From Hexactinellida sp. DTS-2022 (lineage: Eukaryota; Porifera; Hexactinellida): 64,000 bases of DNA. How positions within the stretch are numbered: the first letter of the stretch is position 1; the number at the start of each line of letters is the position of its first letter. The translations under genes and the position numbers were made by a program. The notes under the pieces were generated by a model. The model ran no database searches and was not told the origin of the DNA. It saw nothing but the letters and a program-made list of their open reading frames with translations. The stretch lies in NCBI GenBank assembly GCA_028753945.1, contig JAPNXP010000012.1:2542001-2606000 (forward strand), in the 5' to 3' direction. Positions 1 through 10,896 of the stretch are shown piece by piece.

Positions 1-174
1 GGGTGTTATGTATGCCTTGATATCATGTTACTAACTTCCTATATAATTATAATGCATTTCTCAGGTCTGTCATTACTAGCTATTGAGATAAATATATGTT
101 AGCTAATAATCAATGGCCCTTAAGTAATCCATGGTTCGGAGAAGTAGTAAGGCCTTATATAACGAAGGGCACGG
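1..174. mobile_element. CGTGACC-family TIR element, right-hand part
   Basis: This is the right terminal part of a repeat family seen elsewhere at 25947-26597, 45790-46428, 51986-52560 and 55451-57122. The shared end reads roughly ATATAACGAAGGTCACG, preceded by the conserved stretch around TAATCCATGGTTCGG. The left end lies outside the window, so no duplication can be read. Non-coding. The identification rests on close similarity to the two complete copies. Confidence 0.75.
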
Positions 175-364
175 ATTTTTCTAATTATATCTCTTACGCC
201 TATGCATGCGAGGGTTTTAATTAAAAACTGGTCATTACTACGTATATACCTTGAACTCCTCTAATATTTTCAGTATAGACTCTGTGGATATATAAAATTT
301 CCACTTCGAAACATCTACTGGCTATAGAAATGATTGAAGGTTTATGTTCAGTTGCGGAAACTTG

Positions 365-392
365 GGGGGTGCCAGGCAGGCCTGGCACCCCC
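365..392. repeat. Strong GC-rich hairpin
   Basis: Two perfect 13-base arms (GGGGGTGCCAGGC and its complement) are separated by only two bases (AG). The base composition is unlike the AT-rich surroundings. No T-run follows that would suggest a terminator, and no known element end was recognised here. Confidence 0.7.
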
Positions 393-558
393 AATGAATT
401 CCTGTTGCCTTAACAAGACGTAATACTTGGTAGTGCCGCTGGTGCTAAGAAGTAGGATACCATAATATAGAAGATCAACCCGAAGGAAATTAACGCTATT
501 TGGAGCAAAATATTTTTTTATACATGAAATTAACGCGAATAAATTTATTAAAAATATT

Positions 559-628
559 AATCGGGACAACCGCTTAATTGAGGCAAGAGGTCTGGAACAA
601 ACGTGTCCCAGTTAATCGGAGTAGACTG
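559..628. mobile_element. Truncated TA-flanked (pogo-like) MITE end
   Basis: The right end GGAGTAGACTG followed by TA, with the CGGGACAA and CGCTTAATTG motifs, matches the ends of the larger copies at 27622-28138 and 47790-48306. The left end is missing. Confidence 0.6.
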
Positions 629-662
629 TATCGTGAAGTACGAAATAAATGGAGAGAATACT

Positions 663-1447
663 CAATGAAAATCCAAAATTGCAGCTGTGCCGACGCATGT
701 TCCCTTTGGTGGTGGTTTATTAATAGTGCCGCCAAAGGAACATGCTGTCGGCACAGGCTGCAATTTTGGATATTTTTTCGCCAAGTCATCAACGCCTCAA
801 GGTGTCAAGAACCATTTGTTAATTGGTCCGAGTCACAAGGAACGGTAGATAAATTTGAAGTTTGTTTCAATCATAAACCATCTTGAGTTTAATGAGATTC
901 ATTCATTAAGTATTGTAATAAATTATATTATAAGTTATCTATTTTAGCAATGTTATCCACAGAAGTTGAGGAAAATTCAACAAATTCCTTATTTAAACAC
1001 CTAATTTAATTTGATTCAATCCATAATATAGTATTACAGCGATTGAATAGAAGCCAACTCGAATTCACAAGTTAAATCAATATAATTATTACTATTAGAT
1101 CCAATAGAATTAGATTTAACAGTTTTACTGAAATTGAGGTGTGAATAAACAAAGAAATTTAAACCCCCATTTATGCCAGAAATTAAACCCATTATTAAAG
1201 ACTTTTTGACCCATCACACGCAAGATTTTATGGTGAATCCAATGGTGAAATAAAAATTGGGGATTTATTAAACATTTTTTGAATTATGGACCAGACAAAT
1301 TTTGAAAGGTGTTAAAGATGTGTCCAAAATTTGTGAATCAAAAAACGTACCCCAGGTGCAAATTAGACGGTCCATCCGCACTTTCATGCCAAGTTTCAGG
1401 CCTACAAAGCTCTGGCCAGGGCACCGTCTACGGAAATAATAATAAAC
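663..1447 (+). mobile_element. Hairpin-headed interspersed repeat, copy 1
   Basis: A repeat of about 0.8-0.9 kb also found at 23053-24500 and 55978-56880. It starts with a roughly 100-bp foldback (671-771) whose arms carry TCCAAAATTGCAGC and CATGTTCC. It ends with a conserved block (GTGCAAATTAGACGGTCC ... GCACCGTCTACGG) followed by an AATAAT microsatellite. I see no coding capacity. The A/T-rich microsatellite tail resembles the 3' end of a LINE-mobilised repeat, while the hairpin resembles a foldback element. The class is unresolved. Confidence 0.6.
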
Positions 1448-1823
1448 ATGATGTATGCACAGCTGTAATTTTTGATTTTTTTCTCCGCATAGGCGGAATG
1501 TTACATTACATATACGTATTGTGCAATAAGCAATTCGTTGATATTTGCAATACCATCTTAATTCATTATCAACCATTAATTTAACCTAACTTAAGACGCA
1601 TCACTTTAATTCACCATCCACAATTACCCCCATATACAATATAATTACAGACACTGCTTTAAATGTATGAAGAATTTCAATTCGGTCCCTCAGGGCTGCC
1701 GATAACAATCAGTGGGTGCACTTGGGTCACACCTCAGTACCTTTCCCCGAATTTCCCCAAATCAATTCTCAAGAGAATTCATTCAAAATTTGAAAAATAA
1801 ACAATGAATTCTACACTCTATAC
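1448..1823. other. No recognisable feature
   Basis: AT-rich sequence between repeat copy 1 and a hAT-type MITE. Nothing with coding or structural signal was found. Confidence 0.5.
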
Positions 1824-2133
1824 CAGTGGCTTTCAACCTTTTTTGTACTACGGAACCCCTAAATCTTTTGTGGCAGCACGCGGAACCCTACACTTCTAAT
1901 TCCACTACGAATATTTCTATAACAAATTTAATTGCATTTGTTAATTAATTAGTATTGTCAGGTACAGTTTAAATGTGAGATCTGTGATTGTTTACTTTTG
2001 CATATTTCTTTTATTCGTGGTCTGATAGTCAATAAGCTGCTAAAGATTGTATTTCCGATTGACTATTATGGGTCTCTGATGTATTTACATCGATTTGCCA
2101 ATAATCGTGCGGAACCCCGGTTGAAAACCACTG
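1824..2133. mobile_element. hAT-type MITE, 310 bp
   Basis: The terminal inverted repeats are CAGTGGCTTTCAACC and GGTTGAAAACCACTG. The flanks carry a perfect 8-bp target duplication, CTCTATAC (1816-1823 and 2134-2141). The CAGTGGTT-type end and the 8-bp duplication are diagnostic of the hAT superfamily. Non-coding and non-autonomous. Confidence 0.92.
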
Positions 2134-2159
2134 CTCTATACTATTACAAACCCGTTTAG

Positions 2160-2707
2160 CATACCTACTTGAATAACTTAAGCCAGGTGTTCCTAGACAC
2201 TTGATTTCTCAAGCCAGGTCTATCTACACACTTGTAGACAAGCCAGGTGTAAATATAAGACACTTGATTGCTCAAGCCAGGTCTCTCTACACATTTGTAG
2301 ACAAGCCAGGTGTAAATATAAGACACTTGATTGCTCAAGCCAGGTCTCTCTACACACTTGTAAACAAGCCAGGTGTAAACACACTTACTTCAAGCTAGGT
2401 ATCATGTATACATATACAATGTTACACACTTGAACCAGGTACTAGTATAGCGGACAGAACCAAGCCCAGATATATATATCAATTGGACACATCTCCAATA
2501 TACAAATAAAGCTATACACGTATAATCAGAAATCGATAAATACAAACACGACGTAACTCAGGTGCTATAAGACTCTGAGTAACACTAATTTAAAGTGTTA
2601 TACGCCTGTTCTACAAACCTGACGCTAAGACTCAGTGCAATTACATAAATTACACGCTGTTCTACAAGCCAGATCTTCTTACACACTTGTTCATGCCCAA
2701 GTGTTAG
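2160..2707 (+). repeat. Degenerate tandem repeat containing CAAGCCAGGT
   Basis: Repeats of about 60-65 bp containing CAAGCCAGGT and ACACTTGT are clearest at 2205-2400 and become degenerate to 2700. They resume at 3205-3320 beyond the inserted MITE. The open reading frame across 2201-2398 is the repeat read through, not a gene. The array lies just beyond the C-terminal end of the Helentron and may be its 3' non-coding tail, which is inference only. Confidence 0.7.
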
Positions 2708-3204
2708 TAGTGCTGCGAACTGGAATTAAATTTGATTCAATTCAGTTACAGTTACAGTTACAGTTTTAGTTTCATTTCAGTTACAGTCTTAATTCAGTTA
2801 CAGTTTTCATTTCAGTTACAGTCTTAATTCAGTTACAGTTTTAATTCAGTTACAGTTTTCATTTCAGTTACAATTTTCATTTCAGTTACAATTTTACCAC
2901 AGTCAGTACAATTTCGTACTTAGTTAGGTATTCCAAGGTCTGCAGACAACATAATCTAGTTTCATTTTTTCTAATTTCATTTTGTGCCGCCTACTTGTGC
3001 TGCAAACCGGAATTGAATTTGAAGAAATTCAATTTCAGTTTTAATTTCAGTTAGAGAAAAATACATTTCAGTTACAGTTACAGTTACAGTTTTATAAACG
3101 AGTACATTTCAGTTACAGTTACAGTTACAGTTTAGAAAAATCGCTAAAACTATTTCAGTTTTAATTCAGTTACAGTTTTAATTCAGTTACAGTTCGCAGC
3201 ACTA
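2708..3204. mobile_element. hAT-type MITE packed with TTACAGTT repeats
   Basis: Ends TAGTGCTGCGAACTG and CAGTTCGCAGCACTA with a perfect 8-bp duplication AGTGTTAG (2700-2707 and 3205-3212). Almost the whole interior is short direct repeats of TCAGTTACAGTTT. An internal near-copy of the left end (around 2998, TGTGCTGCAAACCGG) suggests growth by internal duplication. Inserted in the tandem repeat array. Confidence 0.9.
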
Positions 3205-3355
3205 AGTGTTAGAGACACTGTGTAACACTAATTAAAGCGATACATCTTGTTCTACAAGCCTGGTCATCACTCATGACATTTGTTCTACAAGCCAGGTCTT
3301 TTTGCACCAATGTACTCAATATACATCCAATACATAAATAGGTATCAACATATTC

Positions 3356-3868
3356 TTAATAATTAGAATGATGAGCATTATTAACAGGATACAATGCCTC
3401 ATAATGATGACAAATAGATCCAGGGAAATTAATACTATGAAACAACACAACAAGGTGTCTCCCTCCATATATTGGATCACTGGGTATACCTAGAGTATTC
3501 GCATTATAAACATCAGTTATCACCCACTTAGAAGGGTCTGTGTTAGCAGCATTAATGTAACTTACTTTAATACCAGCTAGGATTCCAAATATAATAAGTT
3601 CATTCACAGTTCCCTACGAGTAATTACGACGCATATTACTAAAATGTTGCTGAATAGTAACTGTAGTATAGCCTTGGATGCCACAGAGACCAGCAACATA
3701 GGGACTTTGTTCAAATGAGTTTATTAAAGAACCACGGATATTATGATGCTCACTTTCATCACAGAAGATTATGTGAGACAATGTTCTAAAGAAACAATTT
3801 CCATCACCTGTAACAGTAACTATCCTTAAATTAAATAGATCTCTTACATTTGTACGCATAAATTGCAA
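3356..3868 (-). pseudogene. Helentron OTU cysteine protease domain
   Basis: The motif VTGDGNCFFRTLSH near 3790-3830 matches the OTU catalytic block (Asp-Gly-Asn-Cys with the nucleophile Cys). The following EHHNIRGSLI block and a later HHYEALYPV (around 3385-3410) supply the expected His-containing C-terminal motif. OTU domains are deubiquitinase-type proteases; their role in Helentrons is unknown. The two halves lie in different frames joined near 3610. The position at the C-terminal end, after the endonuclease, is inferred from minus-strand order. Confidence 0.85.
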
Positions 3869-4059
3869 TAACCAGTAGCTGAGACTCTAGACCCAGTATA
3901 GTTAGTCGGTCTTAAAGGTATTCGCTGTAGATTAATGAATTGTGCTAATGACTGTCTATCGCAAATGTGAATGCATTAGCATTGCCATATGTAATTACAG
4001 GAGACAGCACAGAGTAGGGATGTACACATGACTAACAATTACATCCTGAATATCCTTAG

Positions 4060-5080
4060 TGCATTATCATTTGGTATTTGGTCAATATCAATAATATCAT
4101 GTTGGGTCGACTAGTAGCATGTGATATAATTGGTTGATTATCCACATTACTACAGTCACTAACAACAGTTCCAAGAGAAATCAACATTGGCTTATGATCA
4201 CTAAAGTATGATTCAGAAAAACCAGATGAACAGGTCAACTTTTTAGTGAATACAGAATTCAGCCGAGATCCATAGTTAGTGGATACACCAGACAAAGATT
4301 GCATCATCCCTTTACAGTGGAGCCTCCCGTAACGGACACTCCAAATAGCGGACAACCTCCAAATAACGGACAACCTTCGATCAAGGAATTATGTTTAGCA
4401 TATGTCTAATAGAAAAGCAACCTCTAAATAACGGACAACAGTTCCGGTCCCAAGGTGTCCGTTGTTCAGAGGCTCTACTGTATTTGCAAAATACTATATC
4501 AAGGTATCCTCTCAGGAGATCGGGAAAATAAATCTATATTGAAGTCCCCAGTAATTATCAAGTGATCAGAGTTTTCAATTTTACTTAAAACGTGATCAGG
4601 TTCCGAGTAAAATTCCTTCATAGGGGAATGTGGTGATCGGTATATAGACATCACTACGACATGCTTATCAATTATCATGGGATCATAGAACTGGAGAATC
4701 AATATCTCGAACCTAGCGGCATTATAACAGCCTGAGTGTGCAACTAAAGACTTACACAACGCTGGATTTCGGGAGTATATGTGTGTACCAGAACCAGAAA
4801 GGTCTAGCACTACAATAAATTCTACCAATGAGAGTATGACCAGGGATATTAAAGTTATCAGTGACTAAAGTCATTGTCTCCTGTAAGATTAACACTTGGG
4901 ATAGTGCTATGAATGAATTTACGGTCAAATCTTCCCAGTGTTTGTTCAATGAACGAACATTGTGTACATAGAAATCTGGACTAGTTAGTGGAATAGACCA
5001 CATAATAGCACAGTGTTCTCTTAACCGCTTAAGTTCTAAGTGGACAGGATCTTTTTCAGATAAATTATTAGTTAGTTTTA
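4060..5080 (-). pseudogene. Helentron endonuclease (EEP/AP-like) domain
   Basis: Downstream of the helicase on the minus strand, the blocks VHNVRSLNKHWEDL, VVVMSIYRSPHSPM, HLIITGDFNIDL and YFSDHKPMLISL occur in order. Asp-Phe-Asn and Ser-Asp-His are the hallmark metal and catalytic motifs of the endonuclease/exonuclease/phosphatase fold also used by LINEs. In Helentrons this domain is fused C-terminal to the helicase. Frames shift near 4800, and the domain is interrupted by a 166-bp MITE at 4315-4480. Confidence 0.88.
4315..4480. mobile_element. TA-flanked pogo-like MITE in the endonuclease domain
   Basis: Ends CAGTGGAGCCTCC and GAGGCTCTACTG, flanked on both sides by TA (4313-4314 and 4481-4482). 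The interior repeats AACGGACAAC motifs. TA targets and CAGT...ACTG ends fit pogo/Tigger-like Tc1/mariner MITEs. Confidence 0.88.
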
Positions 5081-5084
5081 GATT

Positions 5085-7256
5085 ACCAACTACAAACAGA
5101 CCAGATGCAGATTTAGCCCTACTGAGCGCGGTGTATAACGCATTGCGTAGCATACGTAATTCTATATGGACTACAACACAATCGTAAGTATCACCTTGAC
5201 TCTAATGAATTGTAAGAGATTCGGCTACTATGAAAGGAAACAGCTTCCTAAGTATCTTATAGGAACTCACACCTTTCCCTCTATGGAAACGTCGCGTTTC
5301 CAGTTCAATAGGAGTCCAGTTCCTCAGAATGGCATTATCTCAAATATAACGATATTGAGACTATGCTCGTTTGTCCTTTCTTACTGTTGGATCGTCAAAC
5401 TCAATCCAATAAGGGAACTCGTTCCAGAGAATCGCTCTTGGTCATACACCAGTTTCTTCAAGAGACCAGTAGCTCCATTAACCAGACGATCTTGTATATC
5501 GTTATTCAGCGTCATGAGGTATCTAGCGCCTAGCTTCAAGAAGAGCTAATAGGGTAGCCCCTGGGTATCACATACCTTTAGGTGTTTAATAAGGTTATTC
5601 AGCTTGTCAGTAATACCTCCAGCATTGTCTCCTACTAAAGAATCAATAACTATAAATCTAAAACCTTCAGTGGTTAATGCATTGAGAACAATCTCGTTAT
5701 GAGCATTAACACTGGTGTTTGTACTAAACAGATGGATAGATTTTATGGGAAGATTCTCATAAGAATCTTTTGCAATAATTGTACTAGTAAATAGATTTGT
5801 GTCATCCTCAGTTAAACAACAGTTAGCAAAATTGTTCAATGCTAACGCAAACTTCTGATCATCTTGTTATCTCATTATTTCAGTCAGTTCTATGAATGAG
5901 AAATTTTCTCAAAGGTACGGACCAACCAGTCCGTCGTATTATTGGCACTGGAGACTGAAATTTGAAAGATATAGCTATCCTTAACCGGACGTAACTGATG
6001 GAAATCTCCAACACAGATGATGGAGACACCACCAAAGTCCAGTGAATTATCCATAATAGCTTTCAATCTCTTATTAAACTGAGACTAAATTTTACTACCA
6101 ATCATGGATATTTCATCTATTATGATAACTTTCAAACAGCTTAGCTTACTTCTTAATGTGTTACATACAAACATCAGAAGATAAGTTGGGCATTTCGCCA
6201 TTAAACTTCGTTACAGGTAAAGCAAATGCAGAACGGAGTGCCATACCACGGATATTAAAAGCAGCTTTACCTGTAGGAGTAGCTAGCAGTACTTTTATAG
6301 CATCAGGCTTAGTGCCAGGTAGCGAATTCATAAATCTGACTAAACCTTCGTATAAGACTCGTACCTCCTCCTATATAGAGATACATAGGCACTACTTCAT
6401 TGTTTTAAAGCAGTGCAGAGTGTGGAGGAATACAGTACGCTGAACCTTGTTCAAGCTACGACACATCTCAAGGAATACCTCCTCAGTATTCATGTTAGGA
6501 ATAGTGAAGAATCCTCCTATAGATTTAGTTCCTGGGTCACTATTGGGATCTACAGTCCAGGGATTGTCGTTCCCTGGATCGTCTACCTGGAAGTCTGTAT
6601 CCTCAATAACCACTGCACCTTAATTGTTCATTATTTCCTCAATAGCAATCCCATCAAAGTTTAGCTCATCAGGGTCCAAGTCCTCGAGGATATTAATAGC
6701 CTCGTCAATTGAGGATTGGTCTTTGCTTTCAAACAGTTCCCTATTCTGAGTAATCAGAATAAGATAGGTAGCATACATAGACTTAAAGTCGATTTTGTCA
6801 GTATCACTAGTGTCAGTTCTCCATGGTACAAACAGCATTAACTGTTCTCTATAAAAGTTAACTTCATCCTGTATAATACTATACCTTCTAAATCGGATAA
6901 TTTTAACTTTACGACGAAGTCTCATAAAACCTGTATCTTTTGAGAGGAAATAGTCTAGGAACATTGACCAGGGACGTTGCTTCGTCTTCCATATTTTCCT
7001 CATCAAAGTCGGGATTAATTTTACACATTCGCTTACTAGATTGGAATTCATACCGTGCTGCAAACTCAGCTATTCATGTTTCCTCTAACCCATCAGGTCG
7101 TTGCATGTAGTGCTCAATTAGACCTGACAGAAGTATATCTACAGAATTCTGTTCCATACACATTAGAACGGGTTTGGACTTGAGAATCCTAGCCCGTTTA
7201 TTAGCAGGATTGGTGTTAATGATTAGCTCTTCTCCACTTAGAGAGAGGGAGACTGA
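5085..7256 (-). pseudogene. Helentron Pif1-like helicase and upstream linker
   Basis: From the N-terminal side: NPANKRARILKSK (about 7180-7210), REQLMLFVPWR (about 6820-6850), KVQRTVFLHTLHCFKT (about 6395-6440), a damaged Walker A region (GGGTS near 6335, where GGAGTGKS is expected), the intact second motif LLATPTGKAAFNIRGMAL (about 6245-6295), Walker B IIIDEISMIGS (about 6095-6125), GVSIICVGDFHQLRPV (about 5985-6030), NDIQDRLVNGATGLLKK (about 5450-5500) and motif VI LYTALSRAKSASGLF (about 5100-5150). The family unwinds DNA during rolling-circle transposition. Several frameshifts and stops, so not functional. Confidence 0.93.
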
Positions 7257-7258
7257 TA

Positions 7259-8542
7259 GTCCAGCAATATGGTGAAAGATTGTGCATTTTCGAGATAAAA
7301 GTACCAAATTTTGCACAATTGTAGTATTATAGGTTCTGATGAACTTCAGCTATGGCACATAGCAGAATTTTTGGAAGAACAAATTTTTCAGGGGGTCAAA
7401 AATTGGTGCCCAATCGAATCGCCGGGAGTATAAATACAGGATAGCTCATTCAAATGCATTATTACGACTTTATATTGTCAGATTCGTGCTCAGCACTTAA
7501 TTTCCAGCATTTTGATAGGTATATTGACTATATTTGGTGAGAATATTTTTAGGTTTTCCATAGCAACGGTAAGAATGTGATAAACATTCCGATCTCCCAA
7601 TTTGGAGTAACCATATCGAGTGACCCCTTGTTTTTCTCGGGTATGCGTACTGAGTGCAAATATACTATTGGAAACACTCTAAATATCAATTGTCAAGCCA
7701 AAAGTATGCATTTATCATATTCCGGCTCAAAGCCAAGATTTATCCAAGATCAAAAGTAATAGTTGCTTGAAGGAGCACTTCTGTACTTTGAAGACAGAAA
7801 AAGCCGAAAGAACATGTCTTTGTACTTGTAGTACTTCTAGGCAGGCTTGGACCGGCCATAGTTCCATAGTGCAATGCACATGCTTCCCCATTTATTCGTA
7901 CTTGTGTCAGGCCAGTAGCTAGGGGGAGGCTCGCCGGCTAGGTTAACCTTTGTGATATATCGGACATTTGGATTTGTTGTTGAATTGTATATTATTATTA
8001 TTGGAGTTTCAATTTCCTCATGCTCACATTTTGTATCAATACCCTCGAATGGCGAATCAAAATAGCAGGATATGATAAATGCATACTTTTGGCTTGACAT
8101 TATATTTAGAGTGTTTCTAATAGTATATTCGCACTCAGTACGCATACCCGAGAAAAACAAGGGGTCACTCGATATGGTTACTCCAAATTGGGAGATCGGA
8201 AATGTTTATCACATTCTTACCGTTGCTATGGAAAAATCAAAGAATATTCTCACCAAATATAGTCAATATACCTATCAAAATGCTGGAAATCAAGTGCTGA
8301 GCACGAATCTGACAATATAAAGTCGTTAATAATGCATTTGAATGAGCTACCCTGTATTTATACTTCCGGCGATTCGATTGGGCACCAATTTTTGACCCCC
8401 AGAAAAATTTGTTCTTCCAAAAATTCTGCTATGTGCCATAGCTAAAGTTGATCAGAACCTATAATAATACAATTGTGCAAAATTTGGTACTTTTATCTCG
8501 AAAATGCACAATTCCACCATTTCCTGCACCATATTGCTGGAC
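7259..8542. mobile_element. TA-flanked 1.28 kb palindromic element
   Basis: Ends GTCCAGCAATATGGTG and its complement are each flanked by TA (7257-7258 and 8543-8544). Inverted arms of roughly 470 bp run inward to about 7735 and 8056, leaving a centre of about 320 bp. Each arm carries GTATAAATACAGG, a TATA-like box pointing inward, and a mirrored short reading frame (ISQFGVTISSDPLFFSGM). On the minus strand the frame extends across the centre to about 7837. Removing the element plus one TA joins the Helentron frame exactly (HLLI then SVSLSLSG). The superfamily is probably Tc1/mariner-like by target choice; no transposase was recognised. Confidence 0.9.
7837..8217 (-). CDS. Unknown small protein inside the palindrome
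   Basis: An open frame of about 120 codons begins in the right arm and ends in the unique centre, with blocks PISQFGVTISSDPLFFSGM, YAFIISCYFDSPFEG and VNLAGEPPPSYWPD. The first part is repeated, with changes, in the left arm on the plus strand (7577-7759). The stop codon just upstream and the lack of a convincing start leave it uncertain whether it is translated. I do not recognise the family. Confidence 0.35.
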
Positions 8543-8544
8543 TA

Positions 8545-9170
8545 TGAGGAGATGATAAGAAACCCCCTGAGCTGGTACCTCGTTAAAGCTCTGAAATTTG
8601 TATGCAATTCCCCTCAGTCTCTCTTTGATAGTGGCATTGCCTGCTTTCAGATGCATTAAGGCATCTCTCAATAACTTAGACATCCCACGCTGGGACTTTC
8701 CGATATAGGAAATAACGTAAACAGCACAAGCGTATGGATCCAATATGTATTGGAGATCCATATTAGCTTTCCAGAGATGCAATATAGTCGTATTATGAGC
8801 ATTGATCCGCATTTCATTAAAATTTCGTTTCAGAAATATAGTTGGTCTATTTATACAAGATCTCAATGCAGTTATGTATTGCTCTTGGTAACATAGAGTT
8901 CATTAAAGAAATCCTGTATCGATATACTACCCAAATCAGTTCGCTCTTATCATAGGTATCAATGAGAGTATATATTTTCATAGCAGTCTCCTTAAGAGCT
9001 ACATTAGCAGCTATCTCCTCTTTGGTAGCCGTACTGGCATCAAACCCCAATGGTTCTAGAATTTTAGTTGATACCATTGGAGGGTACGGAATACCAAACC
9101 TACAGAGCCGAAACGACTTTTTTTTATAACACGTATTTTGTGTGCTTATGTCGCTGTGACTTAATATCAT
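8545..9170 (-). pseudogene. Helentron Rep, C-terminal part with tyrosine motif
   Basis: Blocks RFGIPYPPMVSTKILEP and LWKANMDLQYILDPYACA are typical of Helitron Rep proteins. The stretch AVYVISYIGKSQRGMSKLL holds the Tyr-x-x-x-Tyr/Lys motif that in Helitron Rep carries the nicking tyrosine. The frame is split near 8860. The frame then runs through NEVPAQGVSYHLLI directly to the palindromic insertion. Confidence 0.9.
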
Positions 9171-9191
9171 CCTCAGTTATTATACTAGTCT

Positions 9192-10302
9192 CATTCTGGC
9201 AATTTAACTGAGATAGTATGATCAATAAATGATATTACTTCATTTAACGGATTGTGGCCATACTTAGGGGCATCTTGTACCCAAAGTAACGAATGAACAT
9301 GTGGTGACCCTCTTTGCTGAAATTCTATTCTCAAATAGTAATCAGTCAATTTACCAAGGGGACTACCTCTGATCGAAGCACCTTAAATAGCTCCTTGGAG
9401 CGGTGATCAAAGTACCTAGCACAAGTGACAGGATCTCTCCTTAACAGATCTGCTCTCTTGCTCCACTGGAATTCCAGAACCTCTTCAATAGACAGCTTAA
9501 CGTCATCTAGGATCTGTTCCAGTATACTTAGTAGCTCTAGCCATTTAGTCTCAGCAGAAGACCGAGTTAGAAAGAACGTGGGACATCCCAGCTGTCTTAT
9601 CATAGACATCAGCTCTCTATGTTTCTGCTGCCAGAATGTGGGGGTAGACCGGACTTGCTTCAAGAACTTAAAAGCCTCATCGTCCTCAACCAATCTCCAG
9701 ATTGTTGTCATTGAGAACATCAGACAGTTACAGCCTGTCCGTCTGTACACTTAGTCTTTCTCATACAAATACTGAGAGCACTGTTAAGACTAGCTGTCTC
9801 AACCAGTTTGTACTTGAGAAGCAGCAGAGGGATGTTAGAGCTACATCTCCTATCATATCTAGGGAAGTCTCATTAGAAGATTTGAAATTATATTGAAACT
9901 TAGTTAATTGTAATTTAAATAACAAACATGTTATTGGACCATGGATATAAGTCATTTAACTTTAAGAATATCCATGGTTGAGTAAACCCCAAAATTATGT
10001 ATATAGTAGAGATTGAGATTATAAGTATTATCAAATAGTATAACTAACCACAAGATTTCAGACTTTGATTTCTTGAGGATAGACAAGTCCTGAGGTAAGT
10101 CTCTCTTGAGACCAGCAAACACACAGGGATATGCTAGCTCCTCTATAAACTTATCCGTGGTTAAGTACAGAGGTTTCCTCCCTTCTCCAAGAGCCAATTT
10201 CATTAGCAGGTTCTCATTAGACAGCAGCAGTGTGTCTAAAGAACCAAGGTTAATGGGGAGATCATCCTTGGTCTCATCCGAATCATCAATCTCCTTCAAC
10301 AA
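9192..10302 (-). pseudogene. Helentron Rep, N-terminal part with HUH motif
   Basis: Recognisable blocks are LALGEGRKPLYLTTDKFIEE, WQQKHRELMSMIRQLG, CPTFFLTRSSAETKW and DPVTCARYFDHRSKEL. They are followed by EFQQRGSPHVHSLLWVQ, where H-V-H (about 9291-9302) is the metal-binding HUH motif of rolling-circle initiators. Rep nicks one strand at the element end to start rolling-circle transfer. A possible intron lies between about 10050 (donor GTTAGT) and 9745, since the flanking blocks are adjacent in the family. This is less certain than the first intron. A stop closes the frame at about 9190. Confidence 0.92.
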
Positions 10303-10353
10303 CTCCTCAAGATTATCGAAGAGCTCCTCGATACCAGGAATAGTCTCAGAATT

Positions 10354-10896
10354 CTATTGTTCTTCATCTACAACTACATCAGAAGGCTCGTCATTCGGGT
10401 TAACAATAAAATTAACATTACAAGTACCAGTACGTGTTACAGAGTTAACCCAATCCTCTGAAACTACTACCTTCTCTAGCTTGAAGGGCTCAGTGGTAGA
10501 GAGATAGAGAGCTGCTTCTAACATAACATTCGGTCTTATCGTTTCGTATAAATAAGGTTTCGCGAACGATAACTTACGAAACAATTGTATCTGAATGTTT
10601 GGAACTGTAAGGACGTCAGGTAACTGATTAACAGTCTTATCTATGTCTATGGGAACATTAACAACCATTCCATGCAGTCCGTGCTGTCTCTCCCTGCCAA
10701 GAGATCTGATGTTCGTGAACTCGTGTCTGGGAGATACCAGTCTATGTTCAATCACAGTCAGACCAGATAGCTCAGGAGGGACCTCAGGGAAAGTTAAGCC
10801 ACGACACAACGCTAACTTAGGTACTCTGCCATCTTTGATGTTAATCAGACAGGTCTTACACACATACTCCATGTTGACTTTCTCATAGAGAAAAAC
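10354..10896 (-). pseudogene. Helentron DUF6570-like region (exon 2)
   Basis: The frame begins directly after the acceptor at 10897-10898 and reads VFLYEKVNMEYVCKTC, then LALCRGLTFPEVPPELSGL, LVSPRHEFTNIRSLGRERQ, HGLHGMVVNVPIDIDKTVNQ and a closing acidic stretch. This is the conserved Helitron N-terminal domain of unknown function that precedes Rep. The Cys-x-x-Cys near the start probably completes a zinc site begun in exon 1. This is one of the best preserved segments of the element, with no internal stop over about 180 codons. Confidence 0.9.

Noticed and set aside
2201-2398. 65-codon frame with internal repeats
   Set aside because: It is a tandem DNA repeat read through; unit length is a multiple of three, so the frame stays open.
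3356-5080. A separate LINE because of the endonuclease motifs
   Set aside because: The endonuclease follows helicase motif VI on the same strand and no reverse transcriptase motif is present there; the OTU domain also fits a Helentron.
5166-5549. 127-codon plus-strand frame
   Set aside because: It is antisense to the helicase region of the Helentron, whose motifs (NDIQDRLVNGATG) read on the other strand.
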